A program made the translations under genes and the position numbers. Positions 53,239 to 63,385 of a DNA stretch of 64,000 nt are shown piece after piece. Within the stretch, counting starts at the first letter, position 1; each line of letters starts with the position of its first letter. The stretch spans positions 124,001 through 188,000 of the forward strand of contig JAKGSH010000010.1 of NCBI GenBank assembly GCA_021568835.1, written 5' to 3'. The notes beneath the pieces were generated by a model that saw only the letters and a list, made by a program, of their open reading frames with translations, ran no database searches and had not been told where the DNA came from. Origin of the DNA: Streptomyces sp. Tue 6430 (lineage in GTDB: Bacteria > Actinomycetota > Actinomycetes > Streptomycetales > Streptomycetaceae).

Positions 53239-54392
53239 ATGACCACCACGTCCGCCCCCGCTTCCGAACAGCTGACGCGCCAGGTGTCGCAGCGCGTCTC
53301 CCAGTCCGTCTTCGACGGCTCCCACCTCCGGGTCGTCCTGCTGGTGGACGTCTACGACGGGGCCCAGCAGCAGTTCCTGGAGGCGTACGAGCAGCTCTGC
53401 AACCAGATCGCGGCGGTCCCCGGCCACGTCAGCGACCAGCTGTGCCAGTCGATCGAGAACCCCTCCCAGTGGCTCATCACCAGTGAGTGGGAGAGCGCCC
53501 CGCCGTTCCTGACCTGGGTCAACAGCGAGGAGCACGTCCGGATGGTGGAGCCGCTGCACAGCTGCGTGCGGGACACCAGGTCGCTGCGGTTCCACGTCGT
53601 CCGCGAGACGGGCGGCCCGGCCGCGCTGGCCGAGCCCGGCGAGCGCCGGCTCCAGTCGTCGCCCCGGATCGGCGACGGCGTGATCCGTCACGCGCTCACC
53701 TTCACGGTGAAGCCGGGCAGCGAGGAGGCCGTCGCGAAGATCCTCGGCGACTACGCCTCGCCGGAACCGCGGGTCGACGACACCACCCGCCTGATCCGCA
53801 CCTCCCTCTTCATGCACGGCAACCGGGTGGTGCGGGCCATCGAGGTGCGGGGCGACCTGCTCGCCGCGCTGCGGCACGTCGCCCGGCAGCCCGAGGTGCG
53901 GGCCGTCGAGGAGGCCATCAACCCCTACCTGGAGCAGGACCGGGACCTCGACGACCCGAGTCGGCCCGGGTCTTCTTCACCCGTGCGGCGCTGCCGGCCG
54001 TCCACCACGTGTCGGCGGGCGAGGAGCGGCAGGACACCGTACGGCACGCGCTCTACTACCCGGCGCGCGAAGGCGGCGGTCTGCGGCTGGCCGAACTCCT
54101 CGCCCAGCAGGACGAGAGGGCGGCGGACGCCCCGGGCAGCCCGGTGCTGCGCAGCACGATCTTCCAGCGCGACGACGTCGTGGTGCGCCTGGTCGACGTA
54201 CGCGGCAAGGACGCCGACGCCGGTCGGGTGCTCGGTCTGACGGACCGGGACCGGACGGCGGAGCTGACGGCCCTGCTGGACGCCGACGCGCTCGGCGTGG
54301 ACGCCTCCGCGCTGCGGGACGGGGCCGCCGACCGTCTCCTCAGCCTCGCCCGCATGGAGCTCGTCACCGATCGCCGCTCGCCCGACGCCTGA
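53239..54392 (+). CDS. SchA/CurD-like spore-pigment protein (WhiE ORFI-like), frameshifted here
   Basis: 384 residues when repaired. Two related alpha/beta-barrel-like halves of the SchA/CurD group: [20 protein letters not shown] and [21 protein letters not shown] third segment after the break begins [20 protein letters not shown]. The break is in the CCC at 53955-53957. Homologues are the first gene of spore-pigment clusters, with no defined reaction. GAAGGAG precedes ATG 53239. It starts a run of seven plus-strand pigment genes. Confidence 0.87.
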
Positions 54393-54454
54393 GCCGTCCG
54401 GCAGGCACGGCGCCGGTCGCCACGCCGACACAGCACACGAAACGGAGCAACGTC

Positions 54455-54919
54455 GTGATCACATCCCGTCCCAGAATCGTGGACCTCAGCGAGGTCGAGC
54501 CCAACACCCGGCGCGGCGGTGACCTGCGCGCCATGCTCACACCCACCACGTCGGGCGCCACCAGCGGTTTCATGGGCGTGGCCATCGTCCAGCCGGGCGA
54601 CCGCATCGGCGAGCACTACCACCCGTACTCCGAGGAGTTCGTGTACGTGGTGTGCGGGCAGCTGGAGGTCGACCTCGACGGCGAACCGCACCCGCTCCAG
54701 CCCGAGCAGGGGCTGATGATCCCGATGCACATGCGGCACCGCTTCCGCAATGTGGGCAAGGTCGAGGCGCGCCTGGTCTTCCACCTGGGCCCACTGGCGC
54801 CGAGCCCGCCGCTCGGTCACGTCGACACGGAGGAGACCGAGCCCGTCGCCGTGGCGGCGGCGGAGGGTGCCCACGGCGGTGCGGTCCGCACGGCCGGACG
54901 ACGGCAGGCCGGCTCATGA
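54455..54919 (+). CDS. Cupin protein of the spore-pigment cluster (WhiE ORFII-like)
   Basis: A 154-residue cupin. The two conserved motifs are present: [20 protein letters not shown] (H-x-H-x-E), and [12 protein letters not shown]. The fold and position (between ORFI and the ketosynthase) match WhiE ORFII; homologues are thought to help cyclise or oxidise the polyketide. GTG 54455 has GGAG at eight bases. Its TGA overlaps the ketosynthase ATG (ATGA). Confidence 0.9.
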   Translation: MITSRPRIVDLSEVEPNTRRGGDLRAMLTPTTSGATSGFMGVAIVQPGDRIGEHYHPYSEEFVYVVCGQLEVDLDGEPHPLQPEQGLMIPMHMRHRFRNVGKVEARLVFHLGPLAPSPPLGHVDTEETEPVAVAAAEGAHGGAVRTAGRRQAGS

Positions 54920-56184
54920 ACCGGCGGGTGGCGGTCACCGGCATAGGCGTCGTCGCTCCGGGCGGCATAGGGGTGCCGGCGTTCTGGGACCTGTTGTCCC
55001 ACGGACGCACCGCGACGCGGGGCATCACCTTCTTCGACCCGACGGGCCTGCGGTCGCGCATCGCGGCCGAGTGCGACTTCGACCCGGCGGCGCACGGGCT
55101 GGACGCGGAGCAGGTCGCCCGGTGCGACCGGTACATCCAGTTCGCCCTGGTCGCCGGGGAGGAGGCGGTGCGGGACTCCGGTCTCGACCTGGGCCGGGAG
55201 AACCCCTGGCGGGTGGGTGTCTCGCTGGGTACCGCGGTCGGCGGCACCACCCGCCTGGAACACGACTACGTGCTGGTCAGCCACGGCGGGCAGCGCTGGG
55301 ACGTGGACCCCAGCAGGGCCCGGCCGCACCTGCACCGCGCCTTCTCGCCCAGCACGCTGGCCTCCACGGTGGCGGAGCGGTTCGAGGCGCGCGGGCCGGT
55401 GCAGACGGTGTCGACGGGCTGCACCTCCGGGCTCGACGCGGTCGGGTACGCCTTCCACACGATCGAGGAGGGCCGGGCCGACATCTGCATCGCCGGCGCC
55501 TCGGACTCGCCGATCTCCCCGATCACCATGGCCTGCTTCGACGCCATCAAGGCCACGTCGCCCAACAACGACGACCCGGCGCACGCCTCACGCCCCTTCG
55601 ACGCCCACCGTGACGGCTTCGTCATGGGCGAGGGCGGTGCGGTGCTCGTCCTGGAGGAGCTGGAGCACGCCAGGGCCCGCGGTGCGCACGTCTACTGCGA
55701 GCTGGGCGGTTACGCGACCTTCGGCAACGCGTACCACATGACCGGTCTGACCACTGAGGGCCTGGAGATGGCGCGGGCCATCGAGGAGGCCCTCGACCAC
55801 GCCCGGGTCGACCCCACGGAGGTCGACTACGTCAACGCGCACGGCTCGGGCACCAAGCAGAACGACCGGCACGAGACCGCCGCCGTGAAGCGGACCCTGG
55901 GCGCGCACGCCCACGGCACGCCCATGAGCTCCATCAAGTCGATGGTGGGGCACTCCCTGGGCGCGATCGGCGCGATCGAGGTCGTGGCCTGTGTGCTGGC
56001 CCTGGCCCACCAGGTGGTGCCGCCCACCGCGAACTACGAGACCCCGGACCCCGAGTGCGATCTGGACTACGTGCCGCGTGACGCGCGCGAACGGAAGCTG
56101 AACAGCGTGCTCTCCGTGGGCAGCGGGTTCGGCGGTTTCCAGTCGGCGGTGGTCCTCAACCGGCCGAGGGAGAGGGAACGATGA
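54916..56184 (+). CDS. Type II polyketide ketosynthase KS-alpha (spore pigment)
   Basis: A 422-residue beta-ketoacyl synthase. The catalytic triad is intact: Cys169 in [16 protein letters not shown], His in [12 protein letters not shown], and His in [12 protein letters not shown]. It begins [17 protein letters not shown], typical for KS-alpha. With the chain-length factor it condenses malonyl units on the ACP. It is translationally coupled to the cupin gene before and the chain-length factor gene after (both ATGA overlaps). Length and sequence fit the spore-pigment (WhiE ORFIII) type. Confidence 0.95.
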   Translation: MNRRVAVTGIGVVAPGGIGVPAFWDLLSHGRTATRGITFFDPTGLRSRIAAECDFDPAAHGLDAEQVARCDRYIQFALVAGEEAVRDSGLDLGRENPWRVGVSLGTAVGGTTRLEHDYVLVSHGGQRWDVDPSRARPHLHRAFSPSTLASTVAERFEARGPVQTVSTGCTSGLDAVGYAFHTIEEGRADICIAGASDSPISPITMACFDAIKATSPNNDDPAHASRPFDAHRDGFVMGEGGAVLVLEELEHARARGAHVYCELGGYATFGNAYHMTGLTTEGLEMARAIEEALDHARVDPTEVDYVNAHGSGTKQNDRHETAAVKRTLGAHAHGTPMSSIKSMVGHSLGAIGAIEVVACVLALAHQVVPPTANYETPDPECDLDYVPRDARERKLNSVLSVGSGFGGFQSAVVLNRPRERER

Positions 56185-57431
56185 CCGCATCCCGTCCGCG
56201 GCGTGCCGCCGTCACCGGTATCGGTGTGGTCGCACCCAACGGAGCCAGCACCGAGTCCTTCTGGAAGTCCACCCAGGAGGGCATCAGCGCCCTCGGCCGG
56301 GTCACCCGCGAGGGCTGTGAACACCTCCCGCTGCGTGTGGCGGGCGAGGTGCGGGACTTCGAGCCGACGGCGGCGGTCGAGGAGCGCTACCTCGTCCAGA
56401 CGGACCGGTTCACGCACTTCGCGCTCGCCGCGACCGACCTCGCCCTGGAGGACGCCCGCCTCGGCCAGGCCGACACCGGTGCCGCGCCGTACTCGGTGGG
56501 CGTGGTCACCGCGGCCGGTTCCGGCGGCGGTGAGTTCGGCCAGCGCGAGCTCCAGCAGCTGTGGGGCAAGGGCAGCCGCTTCGTCGGGCCGTACCAGTCG
56601 ATCGCCTGGTTCTACGCCGCCAGCACCGGCCAGGTCTCCATCCGACGCGGCTTCAAGGGGCCGTGCTCGGTCGTCGCCTCCGACGAGGCCGGCGGACTGG
56701 ACGCCCTGGCGCACGCGGCACGGGCGGTGCGGCGCGGCACCGGGGTGATCGTGGCCGGCGCCACCGAGGCGCCGCTCGCCCCGTACTCGATGGTGTGCCA
56801 GCTCGGTTACGAGGAGCTGAGCACCGGCGACGACCCCGAGCGGGCCTACCGTCCGTTCACGCGGGAAGCCCGCGGGTTCGTGCCGGCCGAGGGCGGCGCC
56901 ATGTTCGTCGTCGAGGAGGAGTCCGCGGCCCGGGAACGCGGGGCGCGGGTGCGGGCCGTCCTCGCGGGGCACGCGGCGACGTTCACCGGCGCCGCCCGGT
57001 GGGAGCGGTCCCGGGAGGGTCTCGCGGAAGCCGTCCGCGCGGCTCTGGCGGACGCCGGGTGCGCGCCGGAGGAGATCGACGTGGTCTTCGCCGACGCGCT
57101 CGGCGTGCCGGCGGCGGACCGTGCCGAGGCGCTGGCCATCGCCGACGTCCTCGGCGCGCACGGCAGGCGGGTGCCGGTCACCGCGCCGAAGACCGGGACC
57201 GGCCGCGGCTACTGCGCGGCGCCGGTGCTGGACACCGCGGCGGCGGTGCTCGCCATGGAGCACGGCCTGATCCCGCCCACCCCGCACGTCTTCGACGTCT
57301 GTCACGACCTCGACCTGGTGACCGGCCGGGCCCGCCCCGCCGAGCTGCGCACGGCGCTGGTCCTCAGCCGGGGCCTGATGGGGTCGAACTCGGCGCTGGT
57401 GCTGCGGCACGGCGCCACCGGCGCCTCGTGA
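56181..57431 (+). CDS. Chain-length factor KS-beta (spore pigment)
   Basis: A 416-residue KS-beta. The active-site Cys position is replaced: around residues 161-173 it reads [16 protein letters not shown]. In most chain-length factors this position is Gln (AEQAGG); here it is Glu169. The protein partners KS-alpha and sets chain length, probably a long chain (C24 in whiE). ATG 56181 overlaps the KS-alpha stop. Confidence 0.94.
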   Translation: MTASRPRRAAVTGIGVVAPNGASTESFWKSTQEGISALGRVTREGCEHLPLRVAGEVRDFEPTAAVEERYLVQTDRFTHFALAATDLALEDARLGQADTGAAPYSVGVVTAAGSGGGEFGQRELQQLWGKGSRFVGPYQSIAWFYAASTGQVSIRRGFKGPCSVVASDEAGGLDALAHAARAVRRGTGVIVAGATEAPLAPYSMVCQLGYEELSTGDDPERAYRPFTREARGFVPAEGGAMFVVEEESAARERGARVRAVLAGHAATFTGAARWERSREGLAEAVRAALADAGCAPEEIDVVFADALGVPAADRAEALAIADVLGAHGRRVPVTAPKTGTGRGYCAAPVLDTAAAVLAMEHGLIPPTPHVFDVCHDLDLVTGRARPAELRTALVLSRGLMGSNSALVLRHGATGAS

Positions 57432-57488
57432 CGAGGCGCGTCCAGGAAGCACGGAGCAGCAGGAACACAGCAGAAGGAGAGGAACCGC

Positions 57489-58227
<739 letters not shown>

Positions 58228-58244
58228 GCCGGACGGAGGACAGG

Positions 58245-58580
58245 ATGACGCACCAGGCCCTGATCGTCGCCCGGATGGCCCCGGGGTCCGCCCCGGACAT
58301 CGCCAAGCTGTTCGCGGAGTCGGACCGCGGGGAACTGCCGCACCTCGTGGGCGTCTCGCGGCGCAGTCTCTTCCAGTTCGACGACGTGTACCTGCACCTC
58401 GTGGAGTCCGAGCAGGATCCGGGACCCGCCATCGCCAAGGTGGCCGGGCACCCCGAGTTCCGGGGCATCAGTGAGCGGCTGAGCGCGTACGTCAGCGCCT
58501 ACGACCCCGCGACCTGGCGTTCGCCGAAGGACGCGATGGCGCACTGCTTCTACCGCTGGGAGCGCGACTCCACGGCGTGA
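58245..58580 (+). CDS. TcmI-family polyketide cyclase (WhiE ORFVII-like)
   Basis: A 111-residue ferredoxin-like cyclase. Typical sequence: ALIVARMAPGSAPDIAKLFA, GELPHLVGVSRRSLFQFDDV, YLHLVESEQDP, and RSPKDAMAHCFYRWER at the end. It catalyses later ring closure of the pigment polyketide. GGAGGACAGG precedes ATG 58245. It ends the plus-strand pigment operon, followed 10 bases later by a strong hairpin. Confidence 0.93.
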   Translation: MTHQALIVARMAPGSAPDIAKLFAESDRGELPHLVGVSRRSLFQFDDVYLHLVESEQDPGPAIAKVAGHPEFRGISERLSAYVSAYDPATWRSPKDAMAHCFYRWERDSTA

Positions 58581-58590
58581 GGAGCCGATG

Positions 58591-58639
58591 ACCGACGGCG
58601 GCCGGCCCCGCGTACCTCGCGGGGCCGGCCGCCGTCGGT
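58591..58639. terminator. Bidirectional hairpin with a perfect 22-bp stem
   Basis: Bases 58591-58612 are perfectly complementary to 58618-58639, with a 5-base loop (tacct). It lies between the convergent cyclase and methyltransferase genes. Confidence 0.9.
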
Positions 58640-58648
58640 CCGGGGGTG

Positions 58649-59677
58649 TCACGCGGGCACGGTGCAGTCGAACGCGTGCAGGTAGGGGTTGACCGGCCGG
58701 ATGTCGTCGACGACCAGGCCCGCCCCGGTCAGCCGGCTCACCATGCTCTCGGTGGTGTGCTTGGCGCCGCCCACGTTGAGGAGCAGCAGCAGGTCCATGG
58801 CGGTGCTGAAGCGCATCGAGGGCGAGTCGTCGACGAGGTTCTCGATGACGACGACCCGTGCGCCGGGCCCGCCCGCCGCCATGACGTTGCGCAGGGTCCG
58901 GGCGGTGCTGTCGTCGTCCCATTCCAGGATGTTCTTGATGATGTACACATCGGCCTGGACGGGGATCGCCTCGCGGCAGTCGCCGGGGACGATGCGCATC
59001 CGGTCGGCGAGCGCGCCGCCGGGACGCAGCCGCGGGTCGGCGTTCTCCACCACGCGGGGCAGGTCGAGCAGCGTCCCGTGCAGCGCCGGGTACTTCTCCA
59101 GCAGGCTCGCCACCACATGCCCCTGGCCGCCTCCGATGTCGGCGACCGAGGCGCTCCCCGACAGGTCGAGGAGCTGCGCGACGTCCCGTGCGGACTGCGC
59201 GCTGGAGGTCGTCATGGCGCGGTTGAAGACGAGGGCGGACTCGGGGGCGTCCTCGTTGAGGTAGGTGAAGAACTCCTTGCCGTACAGGTCCTCGACGACG
59301 TTGTGGCCGGTGCGCACGGCCTCGTCGAGCTTCGGCCAGGAGTCCCAGGTCCACGGCTCGGTGCACCACAGGGTGATGTAGCGCAGGCTGTGCGGATCGT
59401 CCTCGCGCAGCAGGCGGGACATCTCGGTGTGCGCGAAGGTCCCGTCGCCCTGCTCGGCGAAGACGCCGTAGCAGGAGACGGCCCGCAACAGCCTTCGCAG
59501 GGGCTTGGGTTCGGCCTTCACCGCGGCCGCGAGGTCCTCCACGGTCATGGGGCTGTCGCCGAGGGCGTCGGCGACGCCCAGACGGGCCGTCGCGCGCAGG
59601 GCGGCGGCACAGGCCGCCCCGAACGCCAGCTCCCGCAGCCGCATGGACGGCGCCGGGGCAGTTTCTGCGGTCGTCAT
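58649..59677 (-). CDS. O-methyltransferase, probable spore-pigment tailoring enzyme
   Basis: A 342-residue plant-type/TcmN-like O-methyltransferase. The N-terminal dimerisation part (FGAACAAALRATARLGVADA) is followed by SAM motif I ADIGGGQGHVVASLL, GTLLDLPRVVE, GDCREAIPVQADVYIIKNIL and EWDDDSTARTLRNV (catalytic His region with Glu-Trp-Asp-Asp). It would methylate a phenolic hydroxyl. ATG 59677 has AAAGG at seven bases. It converges on the pigment operon, so its role there is inferred from position. Confidence 0.88.
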   Translation of the reverse strand: MTTAETAPAPSMRLRELAFGAACAAALRATARLGVADALGDSPMTVEDLAAAVKAEPKPLRRLLRAVSCYGVFAEQGDGTFAHTEMSRLLREDDPHSLRYITLWCTEPWTWDSWPKLDEAVRTGHNVVEDLYGKEFFTYLNEDAPESALVFNRAMTTSSAQSARDVAQLLDLSGSASVADIGGGQGHVVASLLEKYPALHGTLLDLPRVVENADPRLRPGGALADRMRIVPGDCREAIPVQADVYIIKNILEWDDDSTARTLRNVMAAGGPGARVVVIENLVDDSPSMRFSTAMDLLLLLNVGGAKHTTESMVSRLTGAGLVVDDIRPVNPYLHAFDCTVPA

Positions 59678-59726
59678 GTGCCGCCTTTCCTCTTCGTCGT
59701 GTTCACGGGTGGTCACGGGCTTGCGG

Positions 59727-60821
59727 TCAGCACAGGCCCGCGGGCCTGGAGACCTGGCAGGAGTTGGCCTCGAAGGTGTTGGCCTTCGCGGTCTCCTGGT
59801 CGACGAGGTCGGCCGGGAGGTTTCCGCTCAGCTCGTTGTCGCTGATCCGGTTCCGCTCGCTGGTGGTGCCGACGAAGCTCTTGAACAGGACGATGCCGCC
59901 GGACAGCGGGGACTTCCCGGCGTTGTCCCGGATGACGTTCCGGGTCACCAGGGTGTCCTCGGTGCCGGTCATGACGACGCCGGAGCCCTGCAGGGCGTCC
60001 AGCCGCGCGGTCTTCGGGCAGGACTTGTTGTTGCGCACGATGCGGTTCGCGGCGACGGTCACCGCCCCGGCCTTGGGCTTGTTCTCGTCGCCGACGACGA
60101 ACACGCCCGCGCAGTTGCCGGTGACGTGGTTCTCCGCGACGGTGAGGTTGCGCAGCCGGCGGACGGTCACGCCGATCCGGTTGCCCTCCAGCCGGTTGCG
60201 CTCGACGAGGGTGCCGCCGGTGTCGGTGGCGCCCTGCTCGGCGGTGATCGTGTTGGCGAGGAAGAGGCCCGCGTCGCCGTTGTCCCGGGCGGTGTTGCCC
60301 CGGAACACACCGCGCACCGACGCCTCCTGGGCGATGCCCCACACCCCGTTCTTCACCGCGGTCACCTTGCGCACGGTCAGTCCGTCGGTGTCGGCGGCGT
60401 AGACGCCGCTGCGGGTGAAGCCGGTGACGGTCAGGGAGGCGAGGGTGACGTCCTCGAGCTTGCGGTTCTTCGTCCCGACCACGCAGATGCCGTTGCCGGC
60501 CGCGGCGCAGCCGGCGGTGGCCGCGGCGGCGGACTTGCCGGTGGCCGCGGCGGCGGACTTGGCGGCCGCCGGCTGGATCACCACGCCCCGGCCCACGCCG
60601 CGCAGGGTCAGTCCGGAGGTGGTCACCGTGACGCTCTCCCGGTAGGTGCCCGGGGCGATCAGCACCGTGTCACCGGGTGCGGCGGCGTCCACCGCCTTCT
60701 GGATCGACTGTCCCGCGTGGACCACGTGGATCATGTGGCCGGCGGACGCCGGGGCGGCGCCGAGGCCCGCCCCCACGACCGCGGCGGTGCACGCGAGGTA
60801 CACGAGATGGCATTTCTTCAT
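59727..60821 (-). CDS. Secreted right-handed parallel beta-helix protein
   Basis: A 364-residue secreted protein. The signal peptide is MKKCHLVYLACTAAVVGAGL to ASA|G (about residue 28). A pectate-lyase/NosD-type beta helix follows, with repeated N-R/N-x-I/V rungs: VERNRLEGNRIGV, VAENHVTGNCAGV, VAANRIVRNN, VTRNVIRDNAG, SERNRISDNELSG. An Ala-rich insert (AAAKSAAAATGKSAAAA) sits at about residue 88. It may bind or cleave polysaccharide; no catalytic residues are obvious. The gene ends 50 bases from the methyltransferase start on the same strand. Confidence 0.85.
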   Translation of the reverse strand: MKKCHLVYLACTAAVVGAGLGAAPASAGHMIHVVHAGQSIQKAVDAAAPGDTVLIAPGTYRESVTVTTSGLTLRGVGRGVVIQPAAAKSAAAATGKSAAAATAGCAAAGNGICVVGTKNRKLEDVTLASLTVTGFTRSGVYAADTDGLTVRKVTAVKNGVWGIAQEASVRGVFRGNTARDNGDAGLFLANTITAEQGATDTGGTLVERNRLEGNRIGVTVRRLRNLTVAENHVTGNCAGVFVVGDENKPKAGAVTVAANRIVRNNKSCPKTARLDALQGSGVVMTGTEDTLVTRNVIRDNAGKSPLSGGIVLFKSFVGTTSERNRISDNELSGNLPADLVDQETAKANTFEANSCQVSRPAGLC

Positions 60822-60891
60822 ATTCCGGACAATATGCTCGACGGGTCGGCGGTCCGGTGGTATCGGCCGTACGTTGGCGTGTTGCGGAACG

Positions 60892-60947
60892 GCACGTCGC
60901 GGGCGGCACGTCGCGGGCGGCACGTCGCGGGCGGCACGTCGCGGGCG
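60892..60947. repeat. Tandem repeat, 14-bp unit GCACGTCGCGGGCG x4
   Basis: Four perfect head-to-tail copies in the divergent gap (60822-61115) between the beta-helix gene and the DUF6629 gene, with a degenerate fifth copy. No gene lies in the gap. Confidence 0.95.
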
Positions 60948-61115
60948 GCATGCCGCGAGGCGACGTACCGCGGACGGCAGGGCACCCCCGGGATCGGCCC
61001 GAGCATCCTGGCCCGGTCCGGCGCGGTCCGGCCCGCCCTCGCCGGGGCGCGACGTAGCGTGGCCCGCACACCCGGGCGTGCCGGGGCTCGCGACGGTCGA
61101 CTCGATGGTGGCGTC

Positions 61116-61732
61116 ATGTGTTGGAGTGCGACGGCCGATCTGGTGGCGGGCGCCGGGGTCACCGCCGTCGGCGTGGCCTGTGCGGCGCGGGTGCGCCGGG
61201 TGCGGGACCTGCCGCTCGCCGCACTGCCCCTCCTGCTCGGAGTCCATCAGATCGTCGAGGCGATGGTCTGGGACGCGGGCGGTGGCGACGGACCCGCCAC
61301 CGTCGCGTGGACCGTCATCGCGCTGCCGTTGCTGGCGGTGTGGGTGCCCGCGGGAGTGTGGTGCGCCGCCCCGCCGCGCGCCCGGCGCCGGCTCGGACCC
61401 GTTCTCGCGGTCGGCGCCGCGACCGCCGCCGGCCTCGCGTACGGGCTGGCCACCGGCCCCGTCACGGCCGAGATCCGGGGGCGCACGATCGGCTATGCGA
61501 CCGACCTGTCCCGTCCCGCCGTCCTGATCGCCGGCTATCTGCTGGCCACGGTGGGTTCCCTGCTGCTGTCCGGCGACCGGCGGCTGCTGGTGCTGGGGTC
61601 TTCGTCGCCGTGGGCGCGCTGGTCTGCTGGGCCCTGTGGCGGCTGGAGTTCGTCTCCACCTGGTGCGCCTTCGCGGCGGTGTGCTCGGTGCTGCTGCTCG
61701 GCTGGGTCCGCGGCCGGCCGGCTCCCCGGTGA
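61116..61732 (+). CDS. DUF6629-like membrane protein, frameshifted here
   Basis: 205 residues when repaired. It begins MCWSATADLVAGAGVTAVGV, a start typical for this family, with six or so membrane helices (DLPLAALPLLLGVHQIVEAM; AWTVIALPLLAVWVPAGVW). The frame breaks at GGGG 61595-61598 and resumes as VFVAVGALVCWALWRLEFVS to the end. The function is unknown. ATG 61116 is chosen by family match. Confidence 0.82.
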
Positions 61733-61960
61733 GCACCGGCGCGGGCCGCTCGGGGGGCCATGCGGTCACCTGCTCGAACTCCGCTTGCCGGTAGGGCGAC
61801 CGGCCCTCGCGGCGAGCGGACCGGTCAGGGCCCCGAGGCCGCCCCGGCGGGCAGCGGCACGACGGGGAACCGATCATTCCTCCCCCGCGCGTCAAAGCCC
61901 TTGCTCCCCATGTGCCATACTCGGCGCCGCTCATAGCAAGATCTGACCGGAGGGGTCCAC
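61733..61960. other. Intergenic region; promoter of the following operon
   Basis: No gene. A TTGCTCCC at 61900-61907 followed about 17 bases later by CATACT (61915-61920) could serve as a promoter; evidence is weak. Confidence 0.4.
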
Positions 61961-62467
61961 CTGCACGCCATAGCCTTGGACGCTCCCTACCTGGACACGG
62001 ACGCGGACCAGCTCTGCTTCTCGCTGGACCTGGACGAACGGCCGGCCCTCGCCGAGCACGAGACGACCGTGGGTGGGCTCGACGTCCGTCTGCGGCTGCT
62101 CGGCGCCTCGCACCAGGTCTTCGCCGGCCCCGTACGGGAGACCGTGGCCTGCCTGTTGGGGTCCGTGAAGGGCCTGCCGGGGACGTACACCCGTCAACTG
62201 CCCGGCTGGACCTACGACTTCACGGCCGACACCCGGCGGCTGGACCCCGCGGACTTCAGCGAGCTGGTGGCGGGGATCCGCCGGCAGGTCGCCGGCAACC
62301 CCGACAGCCTGTGCGGGATCTTCCCCGGGTCGCCGGAGGCGCTGACGGCCGTCGTCGTCGAGGCGGCCGCCGGAGCGCCCGGCGGCGGGCTGGTCTGGCG
62401 CACCTGGCACACGTACCCGCAGCACGGCCAGATCGTATCGACGCACACGCGGCTGGAGGCCCGATGA
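61961..62467 (+). CDS. DUF2617-family protein
   Basis: About 163-168 residues. Family marks: APYLDTDADQLCFSLDLDER, VRLRLLGASHQVFAGPVRET, CGIFPGSPEALTAVV, and WRTWHTYPQHGQIVSTHTRL. The function is unknown. The start is odd: a strong GGAGGGG (61949-61955) is five bases before CTG 61961, which would give the family-like start LHAIALDAPYLD; the alternative TTG 61976 has poorer spacing. Its stop overlaps the next ATG (ATGA). First gene of a conserved small operon. Confidence 0.85.
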   Translation: MHAIALDAPYLDTDADQLCFSLDLDERPALAEHETTVGGLDVRLRLLGASHQVFAGPVRETVACLLGSVKGLPGTYTRQLPGWTYDFTADTRRLDPADFSELVAGIRRQVAGNPDSLCGIFPGSPEALTAVVVEAAAGAPGGGLVWRTWHTYPQHGQIVSTHTRLEAR

Positions 62468-62865
62468 AGAGCGCCCGACTCGTCCGCGCGGCGGTGGCCG
62501 CCGTGCTGGCCGTCGCCCTGCTGGCCGCCTGTTCCTCCGACGGCGGCAACGGGGTGCCGCGCGGCTGGATACGCGACACCTACACCGAGAGCGGCGCGGA
62601 CTGGGTCGTTCCGGGCAAGGCCCCGACGCAGGTGGCCGACGCCATCCACGGGCACCGCGCGGCCCTCGACCGCTCGTCCGGCGCGAGCATGGAGTTCCTG
62701 CGCTACGGCGACGACATGGTCACCGTGTCGCCGTACCGGAGCGGCAGCCGGATCGAGATCGAGGACTACCGCAACGGCTACCACCGGCACGGCCAGTACC
62801 TCACCTACTGGCCGAACCCGGACAGCGCCAGCTTCCGCGGCGGCGGCCCCGGCGAGGGCAAGTGA
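62464..62865 (+). CDS. DUF4247-family lipoprotein
   Basis: A 133-residue lipoprotein. The signal peptide ends at a lipobox LLAAC with the lipidated Cys at residue 23. The mature domain has GWIRDTYTESGADWVVPGKA and YRNGYHRHGQYLTYWPNPDS, matching DUF4247. The function is unknown. The ATG overlaps the DUF2617 stop. The DUF350 gene follows 68 bases later. Confidence 0.88.
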   Translation: MKSARLVRAAVAAVLAVALLAACSSDGGNGVPRGWIRDTYTESGADWVVPGKAPTQVADAIHGHRAALDRSSGASMEFLRYGDDMVTVSPYRSGSRIEIEDYRNGYHRHGQYLTYWPNPDSASFRGGGPGEGK

Positions 62866-62933
62866 CACCGGTGGACCGGCTTCGCGCGTGACGCACCACC
62901 AGACCCGACGACGCCCTCAAGAAAGGCAACACA

Positions 62934-63374
62934 GTGACCGAGATCCTCGAGTCGACGGGCCAGGCCCTGCTCTACGGAGTCGTGGGCCTCGCGGTGATGG
63001 CCGTCGGCTTCATCGCCCTCGACCTCGTCACACCCGGCAAGCTCTTCCACGTGGTCTGGAGGGACCGCAACCGCGGCGCGGCGGTGCTGCTGGGCAGTCA
63101 GTCGATCGCCGTGGGTCTGGTCATCATGGAGGCCATCCGGGCCAGCGAGTCCGAGGAGGGCCTCGGCCAGGGCCTGTTGAGCACGCTCCTGTACGGCCTC
63201 GCCGGGGTGCTGGTGATGACGCTGGTCGGCATCGTGATCGGCCACCTCGCGCCGGGTCAGATGGGCGCGGTCGCGCTCGACGACAGCAGTGACGGCCGTC
63301 CGCACCCGGCCGCGTGGGTCCAGGCCGGGATGTACCTCGGCACCGCGTTCATGGTCGGCGCGGCACTGTCATAG
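62934..63374 (+). CDS. DUF350-family membrane protein
   Basis: A 146-residue membrane protein with four helices: ALLYGVVGLAVMAVGFIALD, the segment VLLGSQSIAVGLVIMEAIRA, STLLYGLAGVLVMTLVGIVI and AWVQAGMYLGTAFMVGAALS. The two-fold pattern is typical of DUF350. The function is unknown, but the genus keeps it with DUF2617, DUF4247 and an aminopropyltransferase-like gene. GTG 62934 follows AAGAAAGG. Confidence 0.88.
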   Translation: MTEILESTGQALLYGVVGLAVMAVGFIALDLVTPGKLFHVVWRDRNRGAAVLLGSQSIAVGLVIMEAIRASESEEGLGQGLLSTLLYGLAGVLVMTLVGIVIGHLAPGQMGAVALDDSSDGRPHPAAWVQAGMYLGTAFMVGAALS

Positions 63375-63385
63375 GCACCGCACCC

